64,000 nt of DNA, from NCBI GenBank assembly GCA_050250665.1, contig JBFWOF010000001.1, forward strand, positions 1 through 64,000, read 5' to 3'. This document shows positions 43,843-51,997 of this stretch, piece by piece; position 1 is the first letter of the stretch, and each line of letters opens with the position of its first letter. The translations under genes were made by a program, and so were the position numbers. A model generated the notes under the pieces. That model did not search any database and was not told the origin of the DNA. It worked only from the letters and a program-made list of their open reading frames with translations. This DNA comes from JADKFD01 sp050250665 (lineage in GTDB: Bacteria > Pseudomonadota > Gammaproteobacteria > Xanthomonadales > SZUA-5).

Positions 43843-45444
43843 ATGCGCAATCCTGATGGTCACCGCTCCGCTTTGACTGGACGCCGGAACTTCCTCAAGC
43901 ACGCCTCCCTGACGGCGCTGGCGACCGGGCTCGTCGCCCTGCCCGGGCGGGGCTGGAGCGTGCAGGGCGATGTGCTGAGGATGCGCGCCTACAACGATCT
44001 GTCCACGCTGGATCCGGCAATGATGCTGTCGGGTGCCGAGGGCCTGGTCGGACAGGCCATCTACCTGAATCTGGTCCAGTTCAAGCCTGGCGACAGCTGG
44101 GAATGGGAACTGGATGCGGCCGAGTACTTCGAGCAGATCGACGACACCCATTTCGCTTTCCGCCTGCGCCCGGGTATCCGCTTCAGCAACGGCTACGGCG
44201 AGATGACGGCCGATGACGTCAAGTTTTCGCTGGAGCGCATCGTCGATCCGGCCACGCATTCACCGAATGCGGCTGACCTTGGCCCTTTCAGCCATGTCGA
44301 GGTGAATGGCCGCCATGAGGGCGTGATCGTGTTGAAGTCGCCCTACTCCGCTTTTGTTCCCATCGGTTTGTGCGCTGCCAGCGGATGCATCCTGTCACGC
44401 GAAGCGATGCAGGCGGTGGGCGGGCGTTTCAACATCGAACCGCCTTGCTGCTCGGGGCCGTACCGCTTCAAGTCATGGAAGGCGAAACGCAAGACCATCC
44501 TTGAACGCAATCCCGACTGGAATGGTCCACCCGGCGCCTTCCGCGAGATCCACGTTTATCCGCTGACGGACGTCAAGGCAGGAGAGCTGGCCTTCGAGGC
44601 CGGCGAACTGGATGGCACGCAGACCTCCATCGAGGGTGTCGAGGTGTTCAAGCGGGCCATGCCGCCGAACAGCCGCCTGAATCTGAAGAACTCGCTGCGC
44701 TACTACTGGGTGGGTCTCAACATCGAGCATCCCAAGCTGCAGGACCTGCGCGTGCGCCGCGCCATCCAGTACGGCATCGATGTCACCGCGGTGATCGAGG
44801 CCGCCTGGTTTGGCCTGGCCACACCCGCCACCGGCATCATCGCGCCCGGTCTGATCGGCCACCGCAAGGCCGCTGACATCCCCTTGGCTGGCGACCCCGC
44901 CCTGGCTCGCGAACTGCTGGCGGAGGCCGGCGTGGAGCTGCCATTGAAGCTGACGCTGGCGCTGAAAAGCGATGCGCTATCGCTCACCGCGGGACAGGTG
45001 ATCCAGTGGTCGCTGGCGAAGATCGGCGTGGAGATCGAGCTGCAGCCGCAGGACAACGCCACCCTGCTGACGCTCGGCAACGAGTCTGCCGGCGAACGCT
45101 GGCGCGATGTGCAACTGCACATGCAGAGCTTCTTCATGCTGGGCGATCCCTATTACGCCACCTGCTGGTTCGTCAGCGAGCAGGTCGGCATCTGGAACTG
45201 GGAGCGTTTCAGCAATCCCGAATTCGACCGCCTGCACCTGCAGGCCATGGCCTCCTTCGACACTGCGGAGCGCGATCGCATGTACCAGCACATGCAGCAT
45301 CTGATGGAAGCCTCCGGTGGCTATCGCTTTCTGGCCCACGATGTCGAATCGGTACTGACCCGGAACTGGATCCAGCCTTCCTTCCGCGCCGATGGCTATC
45401 CGATGTATCGAGGTTTCCGCCTGTCCAGTTCGGACGCCGCCTGA
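43843..45444 (+). CDS. ABC transporter substrate-binding protein, family 5, with Tat-like signal
   Basis: The protein has 533 residues. The N-terminus has a twin-arginine motif (TGRRNFLKHASLTALATGLVALPG), suggesting Tat export. The body is SBP family 5: LRMRAYNDLSTLDPAMML, FRLRPGIRFSNGYGEMTADDVKFSLERIVDP, and PCCSGPYRFKSWK. It binds a peptide, glutathione-like or other small substrate in the periplasm. It heads a five-gene operon encoding two permeases and two ATPases, with the first permease starting 2 nt after its stop. The exact substrate is not readable. Confidence 0.93.
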   Translation: MRNPDGHRSALTGRRNFLKHASLTALATGLVALPGRGWSVQGDVLRMRAYNDLSTLDPAMMLSGAEGLVGQAIYLNLVQFKPGDSWEWELDAAEYFEQIDDTHFAFRLRPGIRFSNGYGEMTADDVKFSLERIVDPATHSPNAADLGPFSHVEVNGRHEGVIVLKSPYSAFVPIGLCAASGCILSREAMQAVGGRFNIEPPCCSGPYRFKSWKAKRKTILERNPDWNGPPGAFREIHVYPLTDVKAGELAFEAGELDGTQTSIEGVEVFKRAMPPNSRLNLKNSLRYYWVGLNIEHPKLQDLRVRRAIQYGIDVTAVIEAAWFGLATPATGIIAPGLIGHRKAADIPLAGDPALARELLAEAGVELPLKLTLALKSDALSLTAGQVIQWSLAKIGVEIELQPQDNATLLTLGNESAGERWRDVQLHMQSFFMLGDPYYATCWFVSEQVGIWNWERFSNPEFDRLHLQAMASFDTAERDRMYQHMQHLMEASGGYRFLAHDVESVLTRNWIQPSFRADGYPMYRGFRLSSSDAA

Positions 45445-45446
45445 GC

Positions 45447-46397
45447 ATGCTGGCCTTCATCGCGCGCCGACTGGGGCAGGCCCTGATCGTGCTGGTGCTG
45501 GCGGTCTCGTTGCTGTTCGGGATGATCCACATGATTCCGGGCGACCCGGCCAGCGTCATGCTGGGGCCGCGGGCGACGCCGGCATTGCGCGCGGAGTTGA
45601 ACGAGCGCATGGGCCTGGACCGGCCCTTCGTGGTGCAGCTGGGCAGCTTTCTGGTCAAGGCAGCCCAGGGTGATCTGGGTGAAGGGCCATTCAGCAGACG
45701 GCCGGTGGTCGACATCGTGCTCGAACAACTGCCGTACACGCTGACCCTGGTGTTCGCGGCCATCGGCGCGGCGACACTGCTGGGCATTCCGCTGGGCTGC
45801 TTTTCGGCGATCCGCCGCGGATCCTGGCTCGATCGGGCCACGGCAGTGGGCTCGGTGGCCTTCATTGCCATCCCCTCCTTTGTCGTGGCCTTGTATGCGC
45901 TTCTGCTGCTGTCGGTGCGCTGGCGCTGGTTCCCGGCGATGGGTGCGGGTGAGTCCGGCAACCTGCTCGATCAGGCGCACCATCTGTTCTTGCCCGCGAC
46001 GGCGCTGGGCCTGGGCTGGGTGGGCTATATCGCGCGCCTGGTGCGCAGCTCGATGCTGGAGGTGATGGAGGAAAACCATATCCGTACCGCCCGCGCCTTC
46101 GGGCTACCCGAGCGCACTGTGATCGGCAGCTACGCGCTGCGCATCGCCATTCTGCCCACGGTGACCATACTCGGCCTCGGCATCGGCACCATGCTTTCAG
46201 GCGCCTTGTTCACCGAGATCGTGTTTTCCCGTCCGGGTATCGGCAAGTTGCTGCACGAGGCGGTGCTGACCCGCAACTACCCGGTGGTGATGGGCACGGT
46301 GCTGGTGACCACAGCCTTCTTCGTGTTCAGCACGGTGATGTCGGACATCCTCAACGCCTTTCTCGATCCGCGCCTGCGCCACGGCGGGGGCAGCTGA
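45447..46397 (+). CDS. dppB: DppB-type ABC transporter permease
   Basis: The protein has 316 residues from the ATG at 45447. It has about six membrane segments, the DppB/OppB opening MLAFIARRLGQALIVLVLAVSLLFGMIHMIPGDP, and the EAA-like ATPase-coupling loop RTARAFGLPERTVIGSYALR. VFSRPGIGKLLHEAVLTRNYPVVMG is typical of this permease. It pairs with the next gene to form the transmembrane channel. Its stop overlaps the start of that gene by 1 nt. Confidence 0.93.
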   Translation: MLAFIARRLGQALIVLVLAVSLLFGMIHMIPGDPASVMLGPRATPALRAELNERMGLDRPFVVQLGSFLVKAAQGDLGEGPFSRRPVVDIVLEQLPYTLTLVFAAIGAATLLGIPLGCFSAIRRGSWLDRATAVGSVAFIAIPSFVVALYALLLLSVRWRWFPAMGAGESGNLLDQAHHLFLPATALGLGWVGYIARLVRSSMLEVMEENHIRTARAFGLPERTVIGSYALRIAILPTVTILGLGIGTMLSGALFTEIVFSRPGIGKLLHEAVLTRNYPVVMGTVLVTTAFFVFSTVMSDILNAFLDPRLRHGGGS

Positions 46398-47266
46398 TGA
46401 AGTGGCCAGCCCTGCTGCGCAGCGACGGCCTGCTGCGGGAAACCTGGCGCAAGTTGCGGCGTGATCCGCTGGGCCTCGGCGGTTTGTGCGTGGTGCTGCT
46501 GATCGGCGTGATGACCGTGTTCGCGCCCTGGTTTGCCACCCACGCGCCGCTGGAGATCGACGTCTATGCACGCCTGCTGCCGCCCTCGGCCGAGCATTGG
46601 CTGGGCACCGATCAACTCGGACGCGATATCTATTCGCGCCTGCTCTACGGTGGTCGCATTGCCATGACCGTGTCGCTGGTGTCGATTGCCGTGGCCATGA
46701 GCCTGGGGCTGGCTTTGGGCATGCTCGCAGGATTCGGTCCACGCTGGCTGGACCGGATCCTGGTGATCAGCTTCGACACACTGCGTTCCTTCCCGACCAT
46801 CATGTTCGCACTCGCGGTCGTGGCGCTGATCGGGCCGTCGCTGAACACGGTGATCGGCATCATCATCATCGCCTGGGTGCCAGTCTATGGCCGCGTGGTG
46901 CGCACCCAGACCCAAGCGCTGCGCGAGCGCGATTTCATCCTGGCCGAGCGCGCCATGGGCGCCTCGCTGCCACGCATCCTCTGGCATCACGTCATGCCCA
47001 ATATCGCCGCGCCGCTGTTCATCCTGGCCTCGATGGACATCCCGGTGATCGTCGGCATGGAGGCGGGATTGAGCTTTCTGGGATTGGGCGTACAGGCGCC
47101 CACGCCCAGCTGGGGCAGCATCCTCAACGACGGCTATTCCTACATCCGCAATTCACCCTGGCCGATCATCGCCGGCGGCCTGCCGCTGATTCTGGTCACG
47201 CTGGGCTTCACCTTTTTCGGCGAGGCGCTGCGCGACATCTTTGACCCCAAGCTGAGGCGCAAGTGA
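46397..47266 (+). CDS. dppC: DppC-type ABC transporter permease
   Basis: The protein has 289 residues. The N-terminal helix is preceded by the typical RKLRRDPLGLGGL, and HWLGTDQLGRDIYSRLLYGGRIAMTVSL is the DppC signature. The coupling loop is DFILAERAMGASLPRILWHHVMPN. GLGVQAPTPSWGSILNDG is also characteristic. The end overlaps the start of dppD by 4 nt. Confidence 0.94.
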   Translation: MKWPALLRSDGLLRETWRKLRRDPLGLGGLCVVLLIGVMTVFAPWFATHAPLEIDVYARLLPPSAEHWLGTDQLGRDIYSRLLYGGRIAMTVSLVSIAVAMSLGLALGMLAGFGPRWLDRILVISFDTLRSFPTIMFALAVVALIGPSLNTVIGIIIIAWVPVYGRVVRTQTQALRERDFILAERAMGASLPRILWHHVMPNIAAPLFILASMDIPVIVGMEAGLSFLGLGVQAPTPSWGSILNDGYSYIRNSPWPIIAGGLPLILVTLGFTFFGEALRDIFDPKLRRK

Positions 47267-48249
47267 GCACCCCATCTGGCGACACGGTGCTGTCGATCGA
47301 GGGCCTGTCGGTGTGCCACCATACCGAGCGTGGGCCGTTGCAGGCGCTGCGGGACGTCAGTCTGCAAGTACCGCGTGGCGAGATCGTCGGCCTGGTCGGC
47401 GAAAGCGGGTGCGGCAAATCCACGCTGATCTCGTCGGTCATTCGGCTGCTGGCGCCCAATACCGAGATCACCGGCGGTGCCATCCGCTTCAACGGGATCG
47501 ATCTGCTGACGCTGAGCGAGGAGCAGATGCGCGGCCGACGCGGCAGTGAGCTGGCGATGGTCTTCCAGGATCCGATGAGCAGTCTCAATCCGGTGCTGAC
47601 CATCGGCCGCCAGATGAGCGACATCCAGTACCGATTGCCCGGCGGACGCCGCAAGAAACACGAGCGCTCGCTTGAGATGCTGCAGCGGGTAGGAATCGCC
47701 GATGCCCATCTGCGCCTGGACGACTATCCGCAACAACTCTCCGGCGGCATGCGCCAGCGTGTGGCCATCGCCATGGCGCTGATGATGAAACCGGCGCTGC
47801 TGATTGCCGACGAGCCAACCACGGCGCTGGATGCCACGCTGGAGGTGCAGATCATCCAGCAACTCAAGTCGCTGCAGGCCGAGATGGGTTGTTCCATCCT
47901 GTTCATCTCGCACCACCTCGGCGTGATTGCCGAACTCTGTGACCGCGTGGTGGTGATGTACGCGGGCGAAGTGGTCGAAAGCGGCAGCGTCGCCGAGATC
48001 TTTCGCACGCCGCAGCATCCGTACACGCGCATGCTGCTGGCCTGCGATCCGGCGTCGATCGCCGAGCGCACGCGAACCCTGCCGATCATTCCGGGCAGCC
48101 TGCCCGATCTGGTCGACCTGCCCGATGGCTGTGTCTTCCGCGAGCGCTGCGATCGCGCCGCCGACGTTTGTGCCAGCCGGCGCCCGTCACTGGCGGATGG
48201 CGGCAACGGTCGCCAGGCCGCCTGTCATTTCGCCGGGCCACAAACATGA
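47263..48249 (+). CDS. dppD: DppD-type ABC transporter ATP-binding protein
   Basis: The protein has 328 residues, GTG start. Walker A is GESGCGKST at about 46-54, the signature is LSGGMRQR, and Walker B is LLIADEPTTALD. The C-terminal oligopeptide/dipeptide extension has cysteines (GCVFRERCDRAADVCASRRP) that in relatives bind an iron-sulfur cluster. It energises import with the next gene. Confidence 0.94.
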   Translation: MSTPSGDTVLSIEGLSVCHHTERGPLQALRDVSLQVPRGEIVGLVGESGCGKSTLISSVIRLLAPNTEITGGAIRFNGIDLLTLSEEQMRGRRGSELAMVFQDPMSSLNPVLTIGRQMSDIQYRLPGGRRKKHERSLEMLQRVGIADAHLRLDDYPQQLSGGMRQRVAIAMALMMKPALLIADEPTTALDATLEVQIIQQLKSLQAEMGCSILFISHHLGVIAELCDRVVVMYAGEVVESGSVAEIFRTPQHPYTRMLLACDPASIAERTRTLPIIPGSLPDLVDLPDGCVFRERCDRAADVCASRRPSLADGGNGRQAACHFAGPQT

Positions 48250-49241
48250 GCGCGGTGCTCGATGTGCGCGATCTGCACGTGCGCTACCCGCGGGCGCTGT
48301 CGCTGGCCGCGCGCCTCGGCGGCGAGCGCCATCCCTGGGTGGATGTAGTGCGCGGGGTCTCGCTGCAGATTGCGCCCGGCCAGACGCTGGCGGTGGTCGG
48401 CGAAAGTGGCTCGGGCAAGACCACGCTGGCACGGGCCCTGATGGGACTGGTGCCCAGCTGCGGCGGCGAGGCCCATATCGAAGGCGCGCGTCTGGCCCGG
48501 TCCGCCCATGGATTGCTGCAACCGGATCGCCGCCGTGTGGCCATGATGTTCCAGGACCCGGTGGGCTCACTGAGCCCGCGCATGACCGTGCGCAGCGCTC
48601 TGGCCGAACCCTTCCGGATTCACCGCACCGGCGAGACTGATGCCGACCGTGAAGCACTGCGCTTGCTGGCGATGGTGGGTCTGGGGCCGGAATTCGGCGA
48701 GCGCTACCCGCACCAGCTGAGCGGCGGACAGGCGCGTCGCATCGGCGTCGCCCGCGCGCTGGCATTGAAGCCCTCCCTGCTGATCGCGGACGAACCGACG
48801 GCTGGGCTGGACGTGTCCATCCAGGGCGACGTGCTCAATCTGCTCTCGGGATTGCAGCAAGAGCTCGGCCTGTCGATCCTGATCATCACCCACAACCTCA
48901 ACATCGTCCGCCACGTTGCTGACCACATGGCCATCATGTATCTGGGCCGCTTCGTCGAACAGGGCCCCAGTGCCGAGATCTTCCGCCATCCGCGCCATCC
49001 GTATACGCGGGCGCTGCTGTCGGCCAATCCCTCGCATGATCCGGGCGTCGTGGCTGAACGCCTGCAACTGCAGGGCGAGATTCCGAGCCCGAGCCATCGA
49101 CCGCCAGGTTGCGAGTTCCATACCCGCTGCCCCTGGGTCGCGCAGGACTGCCGCAGCATCCCACCGAATGAGCGCGAAGCCGCGCCGGGACACCGATTCA
49201 GCTGCTGGCACCCGCCGACGGCTGCGCCGCAAATTCCCTGA
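48246..49241 (+). CDS. dppF: DppF-type ABC transporter ATP-binding protein
   Basis: The protein has 331 residues from the ATG at 48246, which overlaps the dppD stop by 4 nt. Walker A is GESGSGKTT, the signature LSGGQARR and Walker B LLIADEPTAGLD. The end GCEFHTRCPWVAQDCRSIPP is the Opp/Dpp C-terminal cysteine motif. In the signature the usual LSGGQRQR reads LSGGQARR, which is tolerated. Last gene of the importer operon. Confidence 0.94.
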   Translation: MSAVLDVRDLHVRYPRALSLAARLGGERHPWVDVVRGVSLQIAPGQTLAVVGESGSGKTTLARALMGLVPSCGGEAHIEGARLARSAHGLLQPDRRRVAMMFQDPVGSLSPRMTVRSALAEPFRIHRTGETDADREALRLLAMVGLGPEFGERYPHQLSGGQARRIGVARALALKPSLLIADEPTAGLDVSIQGDVLNLLSGLQQELGLSILIITHNLNIVRHVADHMAIMYLGRFVEQGPSAEIFRHPRHPYTRALLSANPSHDPGVVAERLQLQGEIPSPSHRPPGCEFHTRCPWVAQDCRSIPPNEREAAPGHRFSCWHPPTAAPQIP

Positions 49242-49412
49242 CCCTTTGGCGGCTGCCGCAAGGCACTTGCCATCCCTGTCCATCTGCCAATCGCGGCCTT
49301 TCGCTTCCGGCGTTGAAAGGCCTCATCCGATTAGTTGAGATGTGACTGAATTAACCATTGCTAATTTATGGAGGTCTAAGATAGCGGCGTGCGTCGCTGA
49401 GAGGATCGAAAC

Positions 49413-51383
49413 ATGAACGTCCGAACGCGTCTGGCCATCGCCGCGGCTGTCGCGATGATGAGCGCCTGGGGAAAGGTTGATGCTGCGACGGCCACGCCGC
49501 ACTGGACGGTCCTGGGCTGGAACGATCTGGGCATGCATTGCATGGACAGTGACTACTCGGTGTTCGCCATCCTCCCGCCCTTCAACAATGTGCGGGCGCA
49601 GGTGATTGATCCTGCGGGCCATCTGGTGACTGTTGGCAACGGCGTGTCCCTCAGCTACGAAGCCGTGGCTGATCCGGATGGCTCGATCAACAGCACCTCC
49701 ATCGGCAAGTCCGGATTCTGGAACTACACCCTGCCCCTGTTCGGCCTGACCCTGGCGCCTGACCATGGCCTGGCCGGCTGCAACATGCCGGGGGCGGGCA
49801 ATCTGCCTCAGCCGATGAGCCTTGATCCGGGTCGGCAGTGGTTTGGCGCCGAAGGGGTGCCGATCACGCCCTACGACGACGCTGGCCAGAAAAATCCCTA
49901 TCCATTGATGCGGCTGGTCGTGCGCGATCTCCTGGGCACGCCACTGGCAGCCACTTCCGTGGTGCTGCCGGTATCTGACGAGATGGATTGTTCCGACTGC
50001 CATGCATCGAACTCGGCCGCAGCCGCGCGACCGGCGGCGGGTTGGGTGAATGACCCGAACCCGGCGCGCGATTTTCGCTTGAACATCCTGCGCCTGCATG
50101 ATGACCGCCAGGCCGGCAGCCCGAGCTACGTCAGCGCGCTGGCGCAACTCGGACTTGATCCCGCTGGCCTGTACCCGAGTGTGCAAGGCAGCGGACTGCC
50201 CGTTCTGTGCGCCGCCTGCCACACCTCGAACGCCCTGCCGGGAACCGGGCTGTCCGGTATTTCGGCGCTGACTTCAGCGATGCATCGCCTGCACGCCAAC
50301 ACCCGTGATCCGGTCAGTGGACTCACGCTGGACTCATCCGCCAATCGCTCGGCGTGCTACAGCTGTCATCCCGGATCCACCACCCGATGCCTGCGTGGCG
50401 CAATGGGTGCGGCGATCGCCGCTGACGGCAGCATGGCGATGCAATGCCAGAGCTGCCACGGCAACATGAGTCGGGTCGGAGACCTCAATCGCGTCGGCTG
50501 GCTGCAACAGCCGAGTTGCCAGAACTGCCATACCGGAACAGCGGTCCAGAATGCCGGTCTGATCCGCTACACCGATGCCTACACGCCCGCCGGGGAACTG
50601 CGCCCGGCGGTCAATCCGGTGTTCGCCACCAATCCCGACCAGCCTGCACCCGGATTTGATCTCTATCGATTCTCCAGAGGCCACGGCGGCCTGTACTGCG
50701 AAGCCTGCCATGGCTCGACCCATGCTGAATTCCCGTCCTCGCACCGCAACGACAATCTGCAGAGCCTGCAGGTGCAAGGGCATGCCGGGGTGGTGTCCGA
50801 ATGCACCGTATGCCACGCCTCGCCCGCAAACGGCCTCGATGGTCCGCACGGTCTGCACCCGCTGGGGTCGCGCTGGGTCAGCGCCCACGGAGATTTTGCC
50901 GAGGGCAACACCACTGCCTGCATGGCCTGCCATGGCGGCGACTATCGCGGCGGCGTGCTCAGCGCATCGCAATCGAACTGGTCTGCGAACACCCGCTATG
51001 GGATCAAGAATTTCTGGCGCGGCTTCCGCATCGGCTGCTATGCCTGCCACAACGGGCCCAACAGCGACGACCCCAGCAGCAATCACGCGCCGGTGGTAAC
51101 CGACGCCAGCCTCAATACCAGCGCTGGAAACAGCGCCAGCCTGACCCTGGTCGCCAATGATGCCGATGGCAATCCGTTGACGCTCCGGATCGTCAGCCAG
51201 CCTGCTCACGGCGCGGTGGCACTGTCCGATCGCCTGGCCACCTATCTCCCGGAGCCCGGCTTCTCGGGCGATGAAGAATTCAGCTTCGCCGCCTGGGATG
51301 GCAAGACCGACTCCAACCTGGGCCGGGTGCAGGTGCACGTGCAGGCCGCGCTACCGCTGTTCCAGAATGGATTCGAGGACTGA
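49413..51383 (+). CDS. secreted nine-haem c-type cytochrome with C-terminal Ig-like domain
   Basis: The protein has 656 residues. A signal peptide (RTRLAIAAAVAMMSAWGKVDAA) is followed by nine CxxCH haem sites: CSDCH, CAACH, CYSCH, CQSCH, CQNCH, CEACH, CTVCH, CMACH and CYACH. The start GWNDLGMHCMDSDYSVFAILPPFNNVRAQVI is shared by a family of uncharacterised multihaem proteins. The tail carries a cadherin/Ig-like fold (NHAPVVTDASLNTSAGNSASLTLVANDADGNPLTL) and ends LFQNGFED. It should act in the periplasm or at the cell surface in electron transfer. A dihaem protein related to hydrazine synthase alpha is encoded two genes downstream. Confidence 0.88.
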   Translation: MNVRTRLAIAAAVAMMSAWGKVDAATATPHWTVLGWNDLGMHCMDSDYSVFAILPPFNNVRAQVIDPAGHLVTVGNGVSLSYEAVADPDGSINSTSIGKSGFWNYTLPLFGLTLAPDHGLAGCNMPGAGNLPQPMSLDPGRQWFGAEGVPITPYDDAGQKNPYPLMRLVVRDLLGTPLAATSVVLPVSDEMDCSDCHASNSAAAARPAAGWVNDPNPARDFRLNILRLHDDRQAGSPSYVSALAQLGLDPAGLYPSVQGSGLPVLCAACHTSNALPGTGLSGISALTSAMHRLHANTRDPVSGLTLDSSANRSACYSCHPGSTTRCLRGAMGAAIAADGSMAMQCQSCHGNMSRVGDLNRVGWLQQPSCQNCHTGTAVQNAGLIRYTDAYTPAGELRPAVNPVFATNPDQPAPGFDLYRFSRGHGGLYCEACHGSTHAEFPSSHRNDNLQSLQVQGHAGVVSECTVCHASPANGLDGPHGLHPLGSRWVSAHGDFAEGNTTACMACHGGDYRGGVLSASQSNWSANTRYGIKNFWRGFRIGCYACHNGPNSDDPSSNHAPVVTDASLNTSAGNSASLTLVANDADGNPLTLRIVSQPAHGAVALSDRLATYLPEPGFSGDEEFSFAAWDGKTDSNLGRVQVHVQAALPLFQNGFED

Positions 51384-51450
51384 CCTCAGTGCTGAAACAT
51401 GCGGGACACTGGCGCCAGGGCGCATCATCCAGACGTCCGCCCAGCAAAGA

Positions 51451-51885
51451 ATGCATGCGACCTCCGTGCCTGGCTGTAACCTCCATCAGCGTCGTCGGCG
51501 CCTCGCCCTGATCATCAGCGCGCTGGCGCTGGCCGCCTGCGCCACCGCTCAGGATCGCGCCCGCTATGCCGCAAGGGAGGCACCGCCCAGGCCGTTCCGA
51601 ACCGATGGCTGCACGCTGGTCCCGGATTTCAACTTCAGCACCTGCTGCGAAGCCCACGATCGCGCCTATTGGCAAGGCGGCTCCTGCGCAGAGCGCCGCC
51701 AGGCCGATCAAGACCTGGCCCAGTGCATCCGCGCTGCCGGACATCCAGGATTGGCCCCCTGGTATGGCGCGGGCGTGCGCATCGGCGGTGCCGATATCTG
51801 GCCGGTACCCTGGCGTTGGGGATTCGGCTGGCCGTACGGGTTGTCGTGTCAATCGGTTTCGCCCAATCCGCCGGCCCCGCCCTAG
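51451..51885 (+). CDS. lipoprotein with phospholipase-A2-like motif
   Basis: The protein has 144 residues. It has a lipoprotein signal (LALIISALALAACATAQ, lipobox LAAC, Cys30). At 65-70 CCEAHD, followed by RAY, resembles the phospholipase A2 active site CCxxHDxC, with catalytic His69 and Asp70. The calcium-loop region upstream (GCTLVPDFNF) differs from true PLA2. Small bacterial PLA2-like lipoproteins of this kind exist, but activity is unproven. It sits between two exported redox proteins. Confidence 0.7.
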   Translation: MHATSVPGCNLHQRRRRLALIISALALAACATAQDRARYAAREAPPRPFRTDGCTLVPDFNFSTCCEAHDRAYWQGGSCAERRQADQDLAQCIRAAGHPGLAPWYGAGVRIGGADIWPVPWRWGFGWPYGLSCQSVSPNPPAPP

Positions 51886-51997
51886 CCATGCGAGCATCGA
51901 AGTTTCGCACCAAGCGTTGCCTGGTTCGCATTAGCCGTCGGGGCGCTTCAGTATCCTGATGTGCCGAAAGGCCCGGCACGGGCGCGGTGGGGGCACC

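Noticed and set aside
49321..49412. CRP- or FNR-type site before the nine-haem cytochrome
   Set aside because: Only single half-sites (TGTGA, TTGAG) are visible, with no matching partner arm.
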